The position numbers and the translations under genes were made by a program. Under the pieces are notes generated by a model. The model saw nothing but the letters and a program-made list of their open reading frames with translations. It made no database searches and was not told the origin of the DNA. Positions 17,962-29,126 of a DNA stretch of 64,000 nt are shown piece by piece. Source of the DNA: Alphaproteobacteria bacterium (GTDB lineage Bacteria > Pseudomonadota > Alphaproteobacteria > Sphingomonadales > Sphingomonadaceae); assembly GCA_018970445.1 (NCBI GenBank), contig JAGWWF010000015.1, positions 19,549 through 83,548 on the forward strand. The letters run 5' to 3'. Within the stretch, counting starts at the first letter, position 1. Each line of letters starts with the position of its first letter.

Positions 17962-18318
17962 ATGCTCAAGGAACGCCGCCTCGCCGCCAACAAGATCGCC
18001 GAACAGCTGTTCGCTGCCGAAGCCGCCATCGATGCTGCCGTGGCCGCCGTGGCCCAGCTCACCGCCGTGATGCCGCTGGCCCGCCAGGAAGCCAATCTTG
18101 CGGCCTGCATCGGCCAGGACGCGCTGATGGGTGCGATGCAGACCTGCCAGCAGCTGATCGAAGCGCGCGGCCGCATCATCGCCACCCACGCCTCGCTGCG
18201 CCAGGCGCAGACCCAGATCGGCCTTGATGCGGTGAACTTCATGGGCCGCTGCCCGCCGGAAGAAGGTGCGCTGACCGAAACCGCCGCGCCGGTGCGTCGC
18301 CTCACCATCGCCGCCTGA
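17962..18318 (+). CDS. hypothetical helical protein
   Basis: A 118-residue soluble protein that is almost entirely predicted helical and alanine-rich (NKIAEQLFAAEAAIDAAVAA, then LIEARGRIIATHASLRQAQT). No family recognised. AAGGAG lies nine bases before ATG 17962, a strong site. Codon use agrees with its neighbours. It sits between the membrane-anchored LuxR-type regulator and a membrane protein, all on one strand with short gaps, so the three may act together (inference). Confidence 0.75.
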   Translation: MLKERRLAANKIAEQLFAAEAAIDAAVAAVAQLTAVMPLARQEANLAACIGQDALMGAMQTCQQLIEARGRIIATHASLRQAQTQIGLDAVNFMGRCPPEEGALTETAAPVRRLTIAA

Positions 18319-18399
18319 TCGCCTGATGATCCTGGCATGATCCAGCGTGGCTGGCTGGCACCGCATGGTGCCGGCCGGCGCGCCGTTTGGGAGAGACAG

Positions 18400-18810
18400 A
18401 TGATTCTGGAATTGTTCGGGCTTGGCGCGTTGCTTGGCGCCGCCCTGATCGCCTTCCGCTGGGGTGGGCGCGACGAAATGCTGGCCGCCTTGGCCTTCCT
18501 GCTGGCCACCCTGCTGTCGTGGGCGATGGACAACCAGTACAACGGCACCCAGGTGAACGTGCTGGCTGTGGACTTTGCCCTGCTGATCGGCCTGGTGGTG
18601 CTGGCGCTGACCAGTGACCGCTTCTGGCCGATGTATGCCGCCGCCTTCCAGTTGGTGGGCAGCATCGTCCACATCGGCAGCATGACGGAAACCGGCGATT
18701 TCGCCTGGGCCTATGCGGTCGGGCTGATCTTCTGGTCCTATGCCGTGTTGGCCGCGCTGATGGCGGGCACCTGGCTGGAAGGCCGGAACCGGCGGGTGAT
18801 GGGTCTGTAA
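18400..18810 (+). CDS. integral membrane protein of unknown function
   Basis: A 136-residue protein with about four membrane segments (LFGLGALLGAALIAF, LAALAFLLATLLSWAMD, ALLIGLVVLALT and VGLIFWSYAVLAALMAGTWL). The start at ATG 18400 follows GAGAGACAG. No family recognised. It is 81 bp after the hypothetical helical protein and is followed by an inverted repeat and a strong hairpin, which probably end the transcript before uvrA. Confidence 0.75.
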   Translation: MILELFGLGALLGAALIAFRWGGRDEMLAALAFLLATLLSWAMDNQYNGTQVNVLAVDFALLIGLVVLALTSDRFWPMYAAAFQLVGSIVHIGSMTETGDFAWAYAVGLIFWSYAVLAALMAGTWLEGRNRRVMGL

Positions 18811-18827
18811 CCAGTTGATTTCGCTTT

Positions 18828-18850
18828 GCCCTATCAACCACTGATAGGGC
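18828..18850. repeat. inverted repeat GCCCTATCA-ACCAC-TGATAGGGC
   Basis: A perfect 9-bp inverted repeat around a five-base spacer, 18 bp after the membrane protein gene. Its centre (TATCAACCACTGATA) resembles the palindromes at 14769 and 17439. It could be an operator or simply part of the termination region. Confidence 0.55.
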
Positions 18851-18863
18851 CCGGCATGGCAGA

Positions 18864-18889
18864 GCCGCCCCGGTATGCGCCGGGGCGGC
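18864..18889 (+). terminator. strong GC hairpin before uvrA
   Basis: Arms GCCGCCCCGG and CCGGGGCGGC pair perfectly over ten bases with loop TATGCG, followed by GTTGCTGCTT. The U-tract is poor, but position between a gene end and the uvrA promoter fits a terminator. Confidence 0.65.
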
Positions 18890-18970
18890 GTTGCTGCTTG
18901 CGACAAGCCCGCCCTTGCCGCCCATGCCGGCTGCGCCTAACGCCAGATGCGCGCCGGGCTTGCGCAAAGT

Positions 18971-18985
18971 GAACAAATATGGAAC
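18971..18985 (+). promoter_or_regulatory. LexA (SOS) box of uvrA
   Basis: GAAC, seven bases (AAATATG), GAAC: the exact direct-repeat form recognised by alphaproteobacterial LexA. It ends nine bases before the uvrA ATG, so LexA bound here would block initiation. This supports DNA-damage induction of uvrA. Confidence 0.85.
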
Positions 18986-18994
18986 ATTTCGGCC

Positions 18995-21910
<2,916 letters not shown>

Positions 21911-21915
21911 ATTGT

Positions 21916-21983
21916 GCCTCCGGCGGGCAGGGTCACAGACCCTGCACCCAATTTGCTTGCAGGCGCCCCTGCCCGCCGGAGGC
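21916..21983. repeat. 17-bp inverted repeat with a competing inner hairpin
   Basis: Arms at 21916-21932 and 21967-21983 are perfectly complementary over 17 bases (core CCTCCGGCGGGCAGGG). The left arm can instead pair with a nearer copy: GCAGGGTC at 21927-21934 with GACCCTGC at 21938-21945. The two structures exclude each other. It begins six bases after the uvrA stop. I recall similar CCGGCGGGCAGGG elements between genes of sphingomonads, so this may be a dispersed intergenic repeat. Confidence 0.75.
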
Positions 21984-22007
21984 CGCTTTCCTGCCTCTCT
22001 GAACGAA

Positions 22008-22035
22008 AAGGGGCGACCCCGAGAGGCCGCCCCTT
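22008..22035. terminator. bidirectional terminator between uvrA and the ferredoxin gene
   Basis: AAGGGGCG and CGCCCCTT pair perfectly over eight bases around a 12-base loop. It lies between two convergent genes and has A/T flanks on both sides (GAACGAAAAGG and CCCTTCCC), so it can serve both strands. Confidence 0.7.
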
Positions 22036-22055
22036 CCCTCATGCTGGTGCGCCAA

Positions 22056-22376
22056 TCAGTGCTGGGTTGCCGGCATATGCACTTCCAGGCCGTCCAGCGC
22101 CGCGCTGGCGGTGATCTGGCAGGCCAGGCGGCTGTTGGGCCTGGCGGTATCGGCCAGTTCGATCATGGCGTCTTCGGTTTCGGAACGGGTGCCGGTGGCA
22201 TGTTCCCATTCGGCAGGGATGTAGCAGTGGCAGGTGGCGCAGGCAGCGTTGCCGCCGCAATCGCCGTCGATGCCGGGCACGTTGTTCTGCAACGCGCCTT
22301 CCATCAGATTTTCGCCTTCCGGCACGTTCACTTCGTGGCGGGCGCCGTTGTGTTCGACGTAAATGATCTTGACCAT
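22056..22376 (-). CDS. [2Fe-2S] ferredoxin, adrenodoxin type
   Basis: A 106-residue ferredoxin that passes electrons to the neighbouring P450. The cluster ligands are seen as CGGNAACATC followed by LACQ, with a typical spacing for adrenodoxin/putidaredoxin-type proteins, and the C-terminus VHMPATQH fits that class. ATG 22376 is 11 bases after the P450 stop at 22388, so the two are co-transcribed. The third partner, a ferredoxin reductase, is not in the window. Confidence 0.93.
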   Translation of the reverse strand: MVKIIYVEHNGARHEVNVPEGENLMEGALQNNVPGIDGDCGGNAACATCHCYIPAEWEHATGTRSETEDAMIELADTARPNSRLACQITASAALDGLEVHMPATQH

Positions 22377-22387
22377 CTTGTCCTCTA

Positions 22388-23731
22388 TCAGGCCGGAATG
22401 CGAACCATCATCTTCTTGTAACCGCGCACGAAGGCGCTGGGCACCCGCTCCGGCTCGTCCAGCACCTCGATATGATCGAAGCGCTTGAGGATTTCTTCCC
22501 ACAGGATCTTCAGCTGCAGCTCGGCCAGGCGGTTGCCGACGCAGCGGTGGATGCCAAAGCCGAAGGCCATGTGCTGGCGGGCGCGCGGGCGATCGATGAT
22601 GAAGGCATCCGGGTTGTCGAGCACCGTGTCATCGCGGTTGGCCGACGAATACCACATCACCACCTTGTCGCCCTTGTGGATCAGCTGCCCGCCCAGCACC
22701 GTATCCTGCAGCGCGGTGCGGCGCATGTGGGCCAGCGGGGTCTGGTAGCGGATGATCTCGCTGACCATGTTTTCCACCAGGCCATGGTTGGCCTTCAGCT
22801 TGGCATATTCGGCCGGGTTCTGATTCAGGAAATAGAGGCCGCCGCTGATCGAATTGCGGGTGGTATCGTTGCCGCCGACGATCAGCAGCACCAGATTGCC
22901 CATGAATTCCATCGGCGGCATGTTGCGGGTGGCCGGGTTGTGGGCCAGCATGGAGACCAGGTCGCCGGTGGGTTCGGCGTTCACCCGCTCGTTCCACAGC
23001 ATGGTGAATTCCTGCAACATGCCCAGAAGGATGCCCTGCCGCTCTTCCTTGCCGGGGTTGCCCGGCAGTTCGGGATCGGCGGTGGAGACATCGGACCAGT
23101 AGGTGAGCATGCGACGCCGTTCCTGCGGCCAGCCGAACAGGGTGGCCAGCATGCGGCTGGTGAGTTCGATGGACACCCTGTCCACCCAGTCAAAGGCTTC
23201 GCCACGCGGCAGGCCATCGAGCACTTCGGCGGTGCGGCTGCGGATCAATTCCTCGTAGCTGGCGAGATTCTGGCCCGAAACGATGGGGTTGACGGCCTTG
23301 CGCTGCACATCATGCTTGGGCGGGTCCATGGCGATGAACATCGGCATGATGAAATCGGGATCCATGTCGAACAGGGTGATGCCGCCCAGCATGGCTTCGG
23401 AACTGAAGACCTGGTGGTTGGTATCCACCGCCATCACGTCGTTCCAGCGGGTGACGTTCCAGAAGCCGCGGTGGCGGTTGGAATTGACGCTGGTGAAGAA
23501 CACCGGCGCTTCGGCGCGCAGGCGCTTGAAATAGACATGGTTGGTGTCCGTCTCCCACCACAGCGGGTCGGCGATGTCCACGTCCTCCAGCGGGGCGGCG
23601 GCGAGATAGGATTCCAGCGTGGCCTTGTCGTGATCGGGCAGATCAGGGCGCATGCGCGGCGGCAGCGGCCAGGTCACGCTGCCCTGCGGCAGGCTTTGGG
23701 TGTGGCGGGTGTCTTTCAGCTGGGTGGCCAT
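22388..23731 (-). CDS. cytochrome P450, CYP153-like
   Basis: A 447-residue soluble class I P450. The heme loop FGFGIHRCVGNRLAE holds Cys397, and the I-helix has GGNDTT with the usual acid-alcohol pair Asp289-Thr290. The K-helix ExxR region reads VSEIIRYQTPLAHMRRTALQ, which with NRLAELQLKILWEEI is characteristic of the CYP153 group of terminal alkane/fatty-acid hydroxylases. The sub-family call is by eye. It forms an operon with the [2Fe-2S] ferredoxin. The promoter region shared with divergent glsA contains an inverted repeat at 23770-23829. Confidence 0.92.
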   Translation of the reverse strand: MATQLKDTRHTQSLPQGSVTWPLPPRMRPDLPDHDKATLESYLAAAPLEDVDIADPLWWETDTNHVYFKRLRAEAPVFFTSVNSNRHRGFWNVTRWNDVMAVDTNHQVFSSEAMLGGITLFDMDPDFIMPMFIAMDPPKHDVQRKAVNPIVSGQNLASYEELIRSRTAEVLDGLPRGEAFDWVDRVSIELTSRMLATLFGWPQERRRMLTYWSDVSTADPELPGNPGKEERQGILLGMLQEFTMLWNERVNAEPTGDLVSMLAHNPATRNMPPMEFMGNLVLLIVGGNDTTRNSISGGLYFLNQNPAEYAKLKANHGLVENMVSEIIRYQTPLAHMRRTALQDTVLGGQLIHKGDKVVMWYSSANRDDTVLDNPDAFIIDRPRARQHMAFGFGIHRCVGNRLAELQLKILWEEILKRFDHIEVLDEPERVPSAFVRGYKKMMVRIPA

Positions 23732-23769
23732 GGCGGATACTCCCCTTGGGTTACGTTGTGCCCCTCATC

Positions 23770-23829
23770 TGCGGAGATACACTACGCAAATGCGTTGCGC
23801 CAGATCAAATTGCGGATTTCATCTCCGCA
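23770..23829. promoter_or_regulatory. spaced inverted repeat between the P450 and glsA
   Basis: TGCGGAGAT (23770-23778) and its exact complement ATCTCCGCA (23821-23829) flank 42 bases that also contain CGCAAATGCG and TGCGGATTT. It occupies most of the 154-bp divergent intergenic region and could bind a repressor of the P450 operon. No regulator gene is adjacent. Confidence 0.45.
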
Positions 23830-23885
23830 TTTGCACAGGCGGCCGTGGCTGCGCATGATGACGGCCAGACCAGCAGGAGCTTGCC

Positions 23886-24821
23886 ATGGCCGATCTTGCC
23901 ACTGTGGTGCCCGCCATTGCCGCCGCCATGGCGGCCAACCCGGAACGCGGGCGGGTGGCCGATTACATCCCGGAACTGGCCAAGGTTTCGCCGGCCCATT
24001 TCGGCCTGGTGGTGATCACCGCCGATGGCCGGGAATTTGCGGCAGGCGATGCCGATCTGGGCTTTTCCATCCAGTCCATTTCCAAGGTCTTTGCGCTGGT
24101 GGAGGCGCTGGCCAGCCATGGCGAAGGCGTGTGGCGGCGGGTGGGGCGGGAGCCTTCGGGCGGGGCGTTCAATTCGATCGTGCAGCTGGAAGCCGAAGGC
24201 GGCCGCCCGCGCAACCCGTTCATCAATGCCGGCGCCATTGCCGTGACCGATCTGATCACCGATGGCGATGATCCGCGCGCCGGCGCCGGGCGCATCCTGC
24301 GGCTGTTGCGCGACTTATCGGGCGCAGGGAGCATTTCGGTGGATGGTGCCGTGGCCTATTCAGAGGCCGCCACCGGCCACCGCAACGCCGCGCTGGCGCA
24401 TTTCATGAAGGCGCATGGCGTGCTGACCGGGCGGGTGGAAGCGACGCTGTCCACCTATTTCCACCAGTGCGCCATCGCCATGAGCTGCCGCGAACTGGCC
24501 CGCGCCGGCCGATTTCTGATGAACGGCGGCATCGATCCGGCCAGCGGGCGGTGCATCGTTTCGGCCGAACAGGCGCGGCGGATCAATGCGCTGATGCTCA
24601 CCTGCGGCCATTATGATGCGTCGGGCGATTTCGCCTTTTCGGTGGGGCTGCCGGCCAAATCCGGCGTGGGCGGCGGCATATTGGCGATTGCGCCGGGCCG
24701 AGCCAGCATGGCGGTGTGGTCGCCGGGGTTGAGCGCGCAGGGCAACAGCCTGCTGGGCACCGCCGCGCTGGAACAACTGGCCAGCGCCATGGGGTGGAGC
24801 GTGTTCAACCCGGACGCGTGA
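23886..24821 (+). CDS. glsA: glutaminase
   Basis: A 311-residue serine-dependent glutaminase converting glutamine to glutamate and ammonia. The catalytic SxxK is in [13 protein letters not shown], and the family blocks [20 protein letters not shown] (here [12 protein letters not shown]), [15 protein letters not shown] and [16 protein letters not shown] are intact. Length is standard for GlsA. Divergent from the P450 operon. Likely cytoplasmic. Confidence 0.95.
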   Translation: MADLATVVPAIAAAMAANPERGRVADYIPELAKVSPAHFGLVVITADGREFAAGDADLGFSIQSISKVFALVEALASHGEGVWRRVGREPSGGAFNSIVQLEAEGGRPRNPFINAGAIAVTDLITDGDDPRAGAGRILRLLRDLSGAGSISVDGAVAYSEAATGHRNAALAHFMKAHGVLTGRVEATLSTYFHQCAIAMSCRELARAGRFLMNGGIDPASGRCIVSAEQARRINALMLTCGHYDASGDFAFSVGLPAKSGVGGGILAIAPGRASMAVWSPGLSAQGNSLLGTAALEQLASAMGWSVFNPDA

Positions 24822-24885
24822 TCCGCAAAGATACCGGCTTGCCATGACCGCGCGCGGCAGCGAGGTTGCAAAGGGGAGAGCGGGC

Positions 24886-25485
24886 ATGACCAGAGCGGGA
24901 CTGATAGTGCTGATGGCGTTGTGCAGCAGCCCGTGCGGGGCGGCGGCACCGATCACCCAGATGTTTTCCGGGACACTGGCCGGCCCCGACAGCCAGCGCA
25001 GCCTGCACCTGCCGATGATCGGCCGCGGCACCGCGAGCTTGCTGGTGGAAACGGATCGTCCGGTTCAGTTCATGCTCTATGACCATGGCGAATTGCGCTA
25101 CAACTATATCTGTCCGCCCGGCACAGGTGATTGTGGCGGCAACGAAATATTGTTTGTCAACCAATATGGCCCGTTCACCGGCAATGTGCGGGTGACGAGC
25201 CGGATGGTCTGGCGCAACGCCTATCGCAACGGGCAAAAAGTCTATTCGCTGGGTTATGGCGAACAATTGCTGTACTTCACCGTGCCCGGCAACCAGCCAT
25301 TGCAATATCGCGTCACCCAAAGCTTCATCGGCCAGGTGCCGGAACCGGCAAGCTGGCTGATGATGATCGCCGGCTTTGGGCTGGTGGGGGCGGTGGCGCG
25401 GCGGCAGCGGCTCAGCCCACCAGCGCCAGGCGCGGCGGATCGAGCATTTCCTGCACCAGGCGATCGGGCCCCAGCGCGCGGGTGA
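24886..25485 (+). CDS. PEP-CTERM sorting-domain protein
   Basis: A 199-residue exported protein with a signal peptide (AGLIVLMALCSSPCGAAA) and a C-terminal PEP-CTERM signal: VPEPASWLMMIAGFGLVGAV followed by ARRQR. Such proteins are cut and exported to the envelope by an exosortase (EpsH/XrtA), often with exopolysaccharide genes; none of these is in the window. ATG 24886 follows AAAGGGGAG. The frame does not stop after the basic cluster, as it usually does, but runs another ~23 residues (LSPPAPGAADRAF and on) into the 3' end of convergent dnaE, overlapping it by 74 bp. The mature domain is not recognised. Confidence 0.85.
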   Translation: MTRAGLIVLMALCSSPCGAAAPITQMFSGTLAGPDSQRSLHLPMIGRGTASLLVETDRPVQFMLYDHGELRYNYICPPGTGDCGGNEILFVNQYGPFTGNVRVTSRMVWRNAYRNGQKVYSLGYGEQLLYFTVPGNQPLQYRVTQSFIGQVPEPASWLMMIAGFGLVGAVARRQRLSPPAPGAADRAFPAPGDRAPARG

Positions 25486-28400
25486 TTTCGGCTTCCAGAT
25501 CGGCATCGATCAGGCACTGGCGGCCAAGCACGAGGCGGGCCGGGCCGGCGATGGTGCTGATTTCGGCGACCAGTTCGCCGCGCCCCTGCGCCGGATTGCG
25601 GGCCACGGCGGCGGCCAGGGTGGCGGCTTCGGCGGGATGATCGATGCGCACCACCAGCCGGCCACGGGTGCGCCGGGCCATGTCGGCCAATGATCGGGCG
25701 CCGCGCAGGGTCAGGCGCGGCACGTCTTCGCCCTCCTTCCACTGCACCTCCATCGCCAGCAGCAGCGGCGGCGGATCGCTGGCCAGGCCCTCGATGCTGG
25801 TTTGCAGCTCCTCATCGAAACAGCTGGTGACGAACTGGCCCGACCGGTCGGAAAAGCTGAGGAACTGGTAGCGCCGCCCGGTCTGTGTGGTGCGCCAGCG
25901 CCGTTCTTCCAGCAGGCCGGCCATGTTGACCAGCTGCTTGCCGCCGCCCGCCGGGGCCGGCATCGCCAGCACGTCGGCAAAGCTCTTGACGTCATTGGCC
26001 AGCAGCACATTGGCAAAGCCGTCAACCGGATGGCCGGAGAAGAAGAATCCGAATGCGTCCTTCTCGTGGCCCATGCGTTCGGCCACGCTCCACGCCAGAT
26101 TGGGCACCATCAGGGCCAGGCTGGCATGATCGGCCATGCCGGTGGCATCGCCGAACAGCGCCACCTGGGCCGATTCGCGTTCGGCCGCGGCCGATTGGGC
26201 GCTGGCCATGATGGCTTCGGCCAGGGCATGCACGCCGGCGCGATTGGGGCTGATCGCATCAAAGCTGCCGGCTGCAATCAGGCTTTCCAGCTGGCGCTTG
26301 TTCAGGCTTTTGGGATCACAGCGGCGGGCAAAATCGGCCAGATCGGCAAAGGGCCCGGCGCGCTCGCGATCGGCCACCAGGCCTTCCATGGCCTTCAGGC
26401 CCACGCCCTTCAGGCCAGCCAGGGCATAGCGCACCGCCAGCGCGCCATCGGGGCCATCGGCCACGGTGAAATCGGCGGCCGACCCATTGATGCAGGGCGG
26501 CAGCATGGCGACGCCCGATCGGCGCGCATCTTCGGCAAAGATGGCAAGGCGATCGGTGTTGTCGATGTCATAGGCCATCGAGGCGGCATAGAAGATGGCG
26601 CGGTGATGCGTCTTCAGCCAGGCGGTGTGGTAGGACACCAGCGCATAGGCGGCGGCGTGGCTCTTGTTGAAGCCATAGTTGGCAAACTTCAGGATCAGTT
26701 CGAAGATCGCATCGGATGTGGCTGGATCAATGGCATTCTTGGCCGCGCCTTCGGAAAAGCGTGCCTTTTGCGCCACCATCTCGTGGTGGATCTTCTTGCC
26801 CATGGCGCGGCGCAGCAGATCGGCTTCGCCCAGGCTGTAACCGGCCAGTTCGCGTGCCAGGCTCATCACCTGTTCCTGATAGACGATGATGCCATAGGTT
26901 TCGCGCAATATGGGTTCCATGGCCGGATGCAGCAGTTCCACCGGCTCGCGGCCGGATTTGCGCAGCGCAAAGCTGGGGATATTGTCCATCGGGCCGGGGC
27001 GATAGAGCGCACCCAGCGCCACGATATCGGCAAAGCAATCGGGCCGCACCTGGCCCAGCGCGCGGCGCATGCCTTCGGATTCAAACTGGAACACGCCCAC
27101 CGTGTCGCCTTCGGCGATCAGCCGGTACACCGCGGCATCATCGGTGGGCAGCGTCGCCCAATCCACCGTCACCCCGCGCGCGCGCAGCATGGCCGCGGCC
27201 CGATCAAGGACAGACAGGGTTCTCAGACCCAGAAAATCGAACTTGACCAGCCCCGCCTTTTCGGCGGCCTTCATTTCGAACTGCGTCACCTGCATGTCCG
27301 ATTTGGGGTCGCGATAGAGCGGGACAAGTTGCGACAGCGGCCGGTCGCCGATCACCACCCCGGCGGCGTGGGTGGAGCTGTGGCGCGGCAGGCCTTCCAG
27401 TTGCAGGGCGATGTCGACCAGCCGCTTCACCTTGGGATCGCGCCGCACTTCATCGATGAAGGCGGGCTCGCCGGGGTATTTCTTGCCATCCTTGTCCGCC
27501 CCGCGGCCCAGGGTGCGGGCCAGCGTCCAGGGATCGGTGGGGTGGCTGGGCACCAGCTTTGCCAGCCGGTCGATCTGGCCATAGGGCATCTGGAGGACGC
27601 GGCCGACATCCTTCAGCACGGCGCGCGCCTTCATCCGGCCAAAGGTGATGATCTGCGCCACCTGTTCCTTGCCATAACGGGCCTGCACATAATCAATCAC
27701 TTCGCCGCGCCGCGTTTCGCAGAAATCGATATCGAAATCGGGCATCGACACGCGATCCGGGTTCAGGAAGCGTTCGAACAGCAGGCCATGGTGCAGTGGA
27801 TCAAGATCGGTGATGGTCAGCGCCCAGGCCACCACCGAACCGGCACCCGATCCGCGCCCCGGCCCCACCGGAATCCCCTGCCCCTTTGCCCACTGGATGA
27901 AATCGGCAACGATCAGGAAATAGCCGGGAAAGCCCATCGACTTGATGACATCAAGCTCGAACGCCAGGCGCGCTTCATAGGGGGCGCGGTCTTCGGCCGA
28001 TTTGCCCAGCGCATCCATGCGGCGGGCAAGGCCGGTGGTGGCGGCGGCGTCCAGCGCCGCGTCCTCACCGCCGGCGGCCAGGCGCGGCAGGATCGGCTTG
28101 CGGCCGCTGGCCATGACGGCGCAGCGCTGGGCAACCACAATCGTGTTGGCGATGGCTTCGGGCAGATCGGCGAACAGGGCGTGCCAGTCGGCGGCCGGTT
28201 TCAGCCATTGTTCCGGGTTGGAACGGCGGCGATCCTGCGCCTCGACATAGCTGGATTCGGCGATGCACAGCAGCACGTCGTGGGCCTCGTGCATGGCGGC
28301 ATCGAGGAACTTGACCGGCGCCGTGCCCACGATGGGCAGGCCGCGCGCTTCGGCCAGGCGCAGCAGCGCCGCCTCGCTGCGCTTTTCGATTTCGTCGCCC

Positions 28401-28927
28401 GAGCGGGCGATTTCCACATAGAGCCGGCCCGGAAACAGCGCCTGCAGCCGGTTCGCTATCGTCTCGATATCCTGGCCTTCGGCGGCGAGCCGCGCCAGCG
28501 CGCCATCGGCCCCGCCGGTCAGGCAGATCAGGCCATCGCTGCGGCCATCAAGCTGATCGAGCGTGAGCAGCGGATCGCCCGGCGTGGCGGCGGCCAGATG
28601 CGCATCGGACACCAGCGCGATCAAATTGGTATAACCTGCCGGATCTTGCGCAAACAGCGCCAGCCAATCGATCTGCGCGCGGCTGTGGATGGTGGCACTG
28701 CCCGGCCGTTCGATCGGCAGCAGTGCGCCGATGACCGGCTGCACGCCCGCATCCTTGGCGGCGGCGGAAAAATCCATGGCGGCAAACATGTTGGCGCGAT
28801 CGGCCAGGCCAATCGCCGGAAAGCCCAGCCGCCGCGCCACGGCGGCCAGCGTTTCGGGCAGACAAGCGCCTTCCAGCATGGAAAAGGCGCTGTGGCAGCG
28901 AAGGGGAACGAATCCGGCGTGGGCCAT
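25412..28927 (-). CDS. dnaE: DNA polymerase III subunit alpha
   Basis: A 1,171-residue replicative polymerase alpha subunit (DnaE1 length). The N-terminal PHP domain starts at LRCHSAFSMLEGACLP. The catalytic aspartates lie in MPDFDIDF (Asp397 and Asp399, almost the E. coli positions 401 and 403). GPGRGSGAGSVVAWALTITD and YQEQVMSLARELAGYSLGEA are polymerase-core signatures; an OB-fold and tail follow. ATG 28927 is chosen over an upstream extension because it begins directly before the PHP domain. It follows lolD on the same strand after a 199-bp gap that contains a large palindromic repeat. Its 3' end overlaps the PEP-CTERM gene. Confidence 0.97.
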   Translation of the reverse strand: MAHAGFVPLRCHSAFSMLEGACLPETLAAVARRLGFPAIGLADRANMFAAMDFSAAAKDAGVQPVIGALLPIERPGSATIHSRAQIDWLALFAQDPAGYTNLIALVSDAHLAAATPGDPLLTLDQLDGRSDGLICLTGGADGALARLAAEGQDIETIANRLQALFPGRLYVEIARSGDEIEKRSEAALLRLAEARGLPIVGTAPVKFLDAAMHEAHDVLLCIAESSYVEAQDRRRSNPEQWLKPAADWHALFADLPEAIANTIVVAQRCAVMASGRKPILPRLAAGGEDAALDAAATTGLARRMDALGKSAEDRAPYEARLAFELDVIKSMGFPGYFLIVADFIQWAKGQGIPVGPGRGSGAGSVVAWALTITDLDPLHHGLLFERFLNPDRVSMPDFDIDFCETRRGEVIDYVQARYGKEQVAQIITFGRMKARAVLKDVGRVLQMPYGQIDRLAKLVPSHPTDPWTLARTLGRGADKDGKKYPGEPAFIDEVRRDPKVKRLVDIALQLEGLPRHSSTHAAGVVIGDRPLSQLVPLYRDPKSDMQVTQFEMKAAEKAGLVKFDFLGLRTLSVLDRAAAMLRARGVTVDWATLPTDDAAVYRLIAEGDTVGVFQFESEGMRRALGQVRPDCFADIVALGALYRPGPMDNIPSFALRKSGREPVELLHPAMEPILRETYGIIVYQEQVMSLARELAGYSLGEADLLRRAMGKKIHHEMVAQKARFSEGAAKNAIDPATSDAIFELILKFANYGFNKSHAAAYALVSYHTAWLKTHHRAIFYAASMAYDIDNTDRLAIFAEDARRSGVAMLPPCINGSAADFTVADGPDGALAVRYALAGLKGVGLKAMEGLVADRERAGPFADLADFARRCDPKSLNKRQLESLIAAGSFDAISPNRAGVHALAEAIMASAQSAAAERESAQVALFGDATGMADHASLALMVPNLAWSVAERMGHEKDAFGFFFSGHPVDGFANVLLANDVKSFADVLAMPAPAGGGKQLVNMAGLLEERRWRTTQTGRRYQFLSFSDRSGQFVTSCFDEELQTSIEGLASDPPPLLLAMEVQWKEGEDVPRLTLRGARSLADMARRTRGRLVVRIDHPAEAATLAAAVARNPAQGRGELVAEISTIAGPARLVLGRQCLIDADLEAEITRALGPDRLVQEMLDPPRLALVG

Positions 28928-29010
28928 GGCGGCACAATGCGGCCAGCCGGCGCGAAGGTGAAGGGCGCACGCGGATTTATCCACCGTGATGAAGGGCGGC
29001 GGCCTCGATC

Positions 29011-29115
29011 CTTCCCCTCCGGGGGAGGTGCCCGCAGGGCGCAAGGGGGCTTGCCAGCGCCGGCCTGTGCGCCCCCTCCGTCGCCTTCGGCACCACCTCC
29101 CCCAGCGGGGGGAGG
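29011..29115. repeat. large intergenic palindromic repeat between lolD and dnaE
   Basis: About 105 bp of nested inverted repeats: CCTCCGGGGGAGG at the left, CCTCCCCCAGCGGGGGGAGG at the right, and longer-range pairing of GGTGCC with GGCACC and of GGGCGCAAGGGGGC with GCGCCCCCTCC across the middle. The string GCCTTCGGCACCACCTCCCC resembles a dispersed intergenic element I recall from sphingomonad genomes. It is transcribed between lolD and dnaE and could fold as one long stem, possibly reducing read-through into dnaE. Confidence 0.75.
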
Positions 29116-29126
29116 AATTGCGGCAA

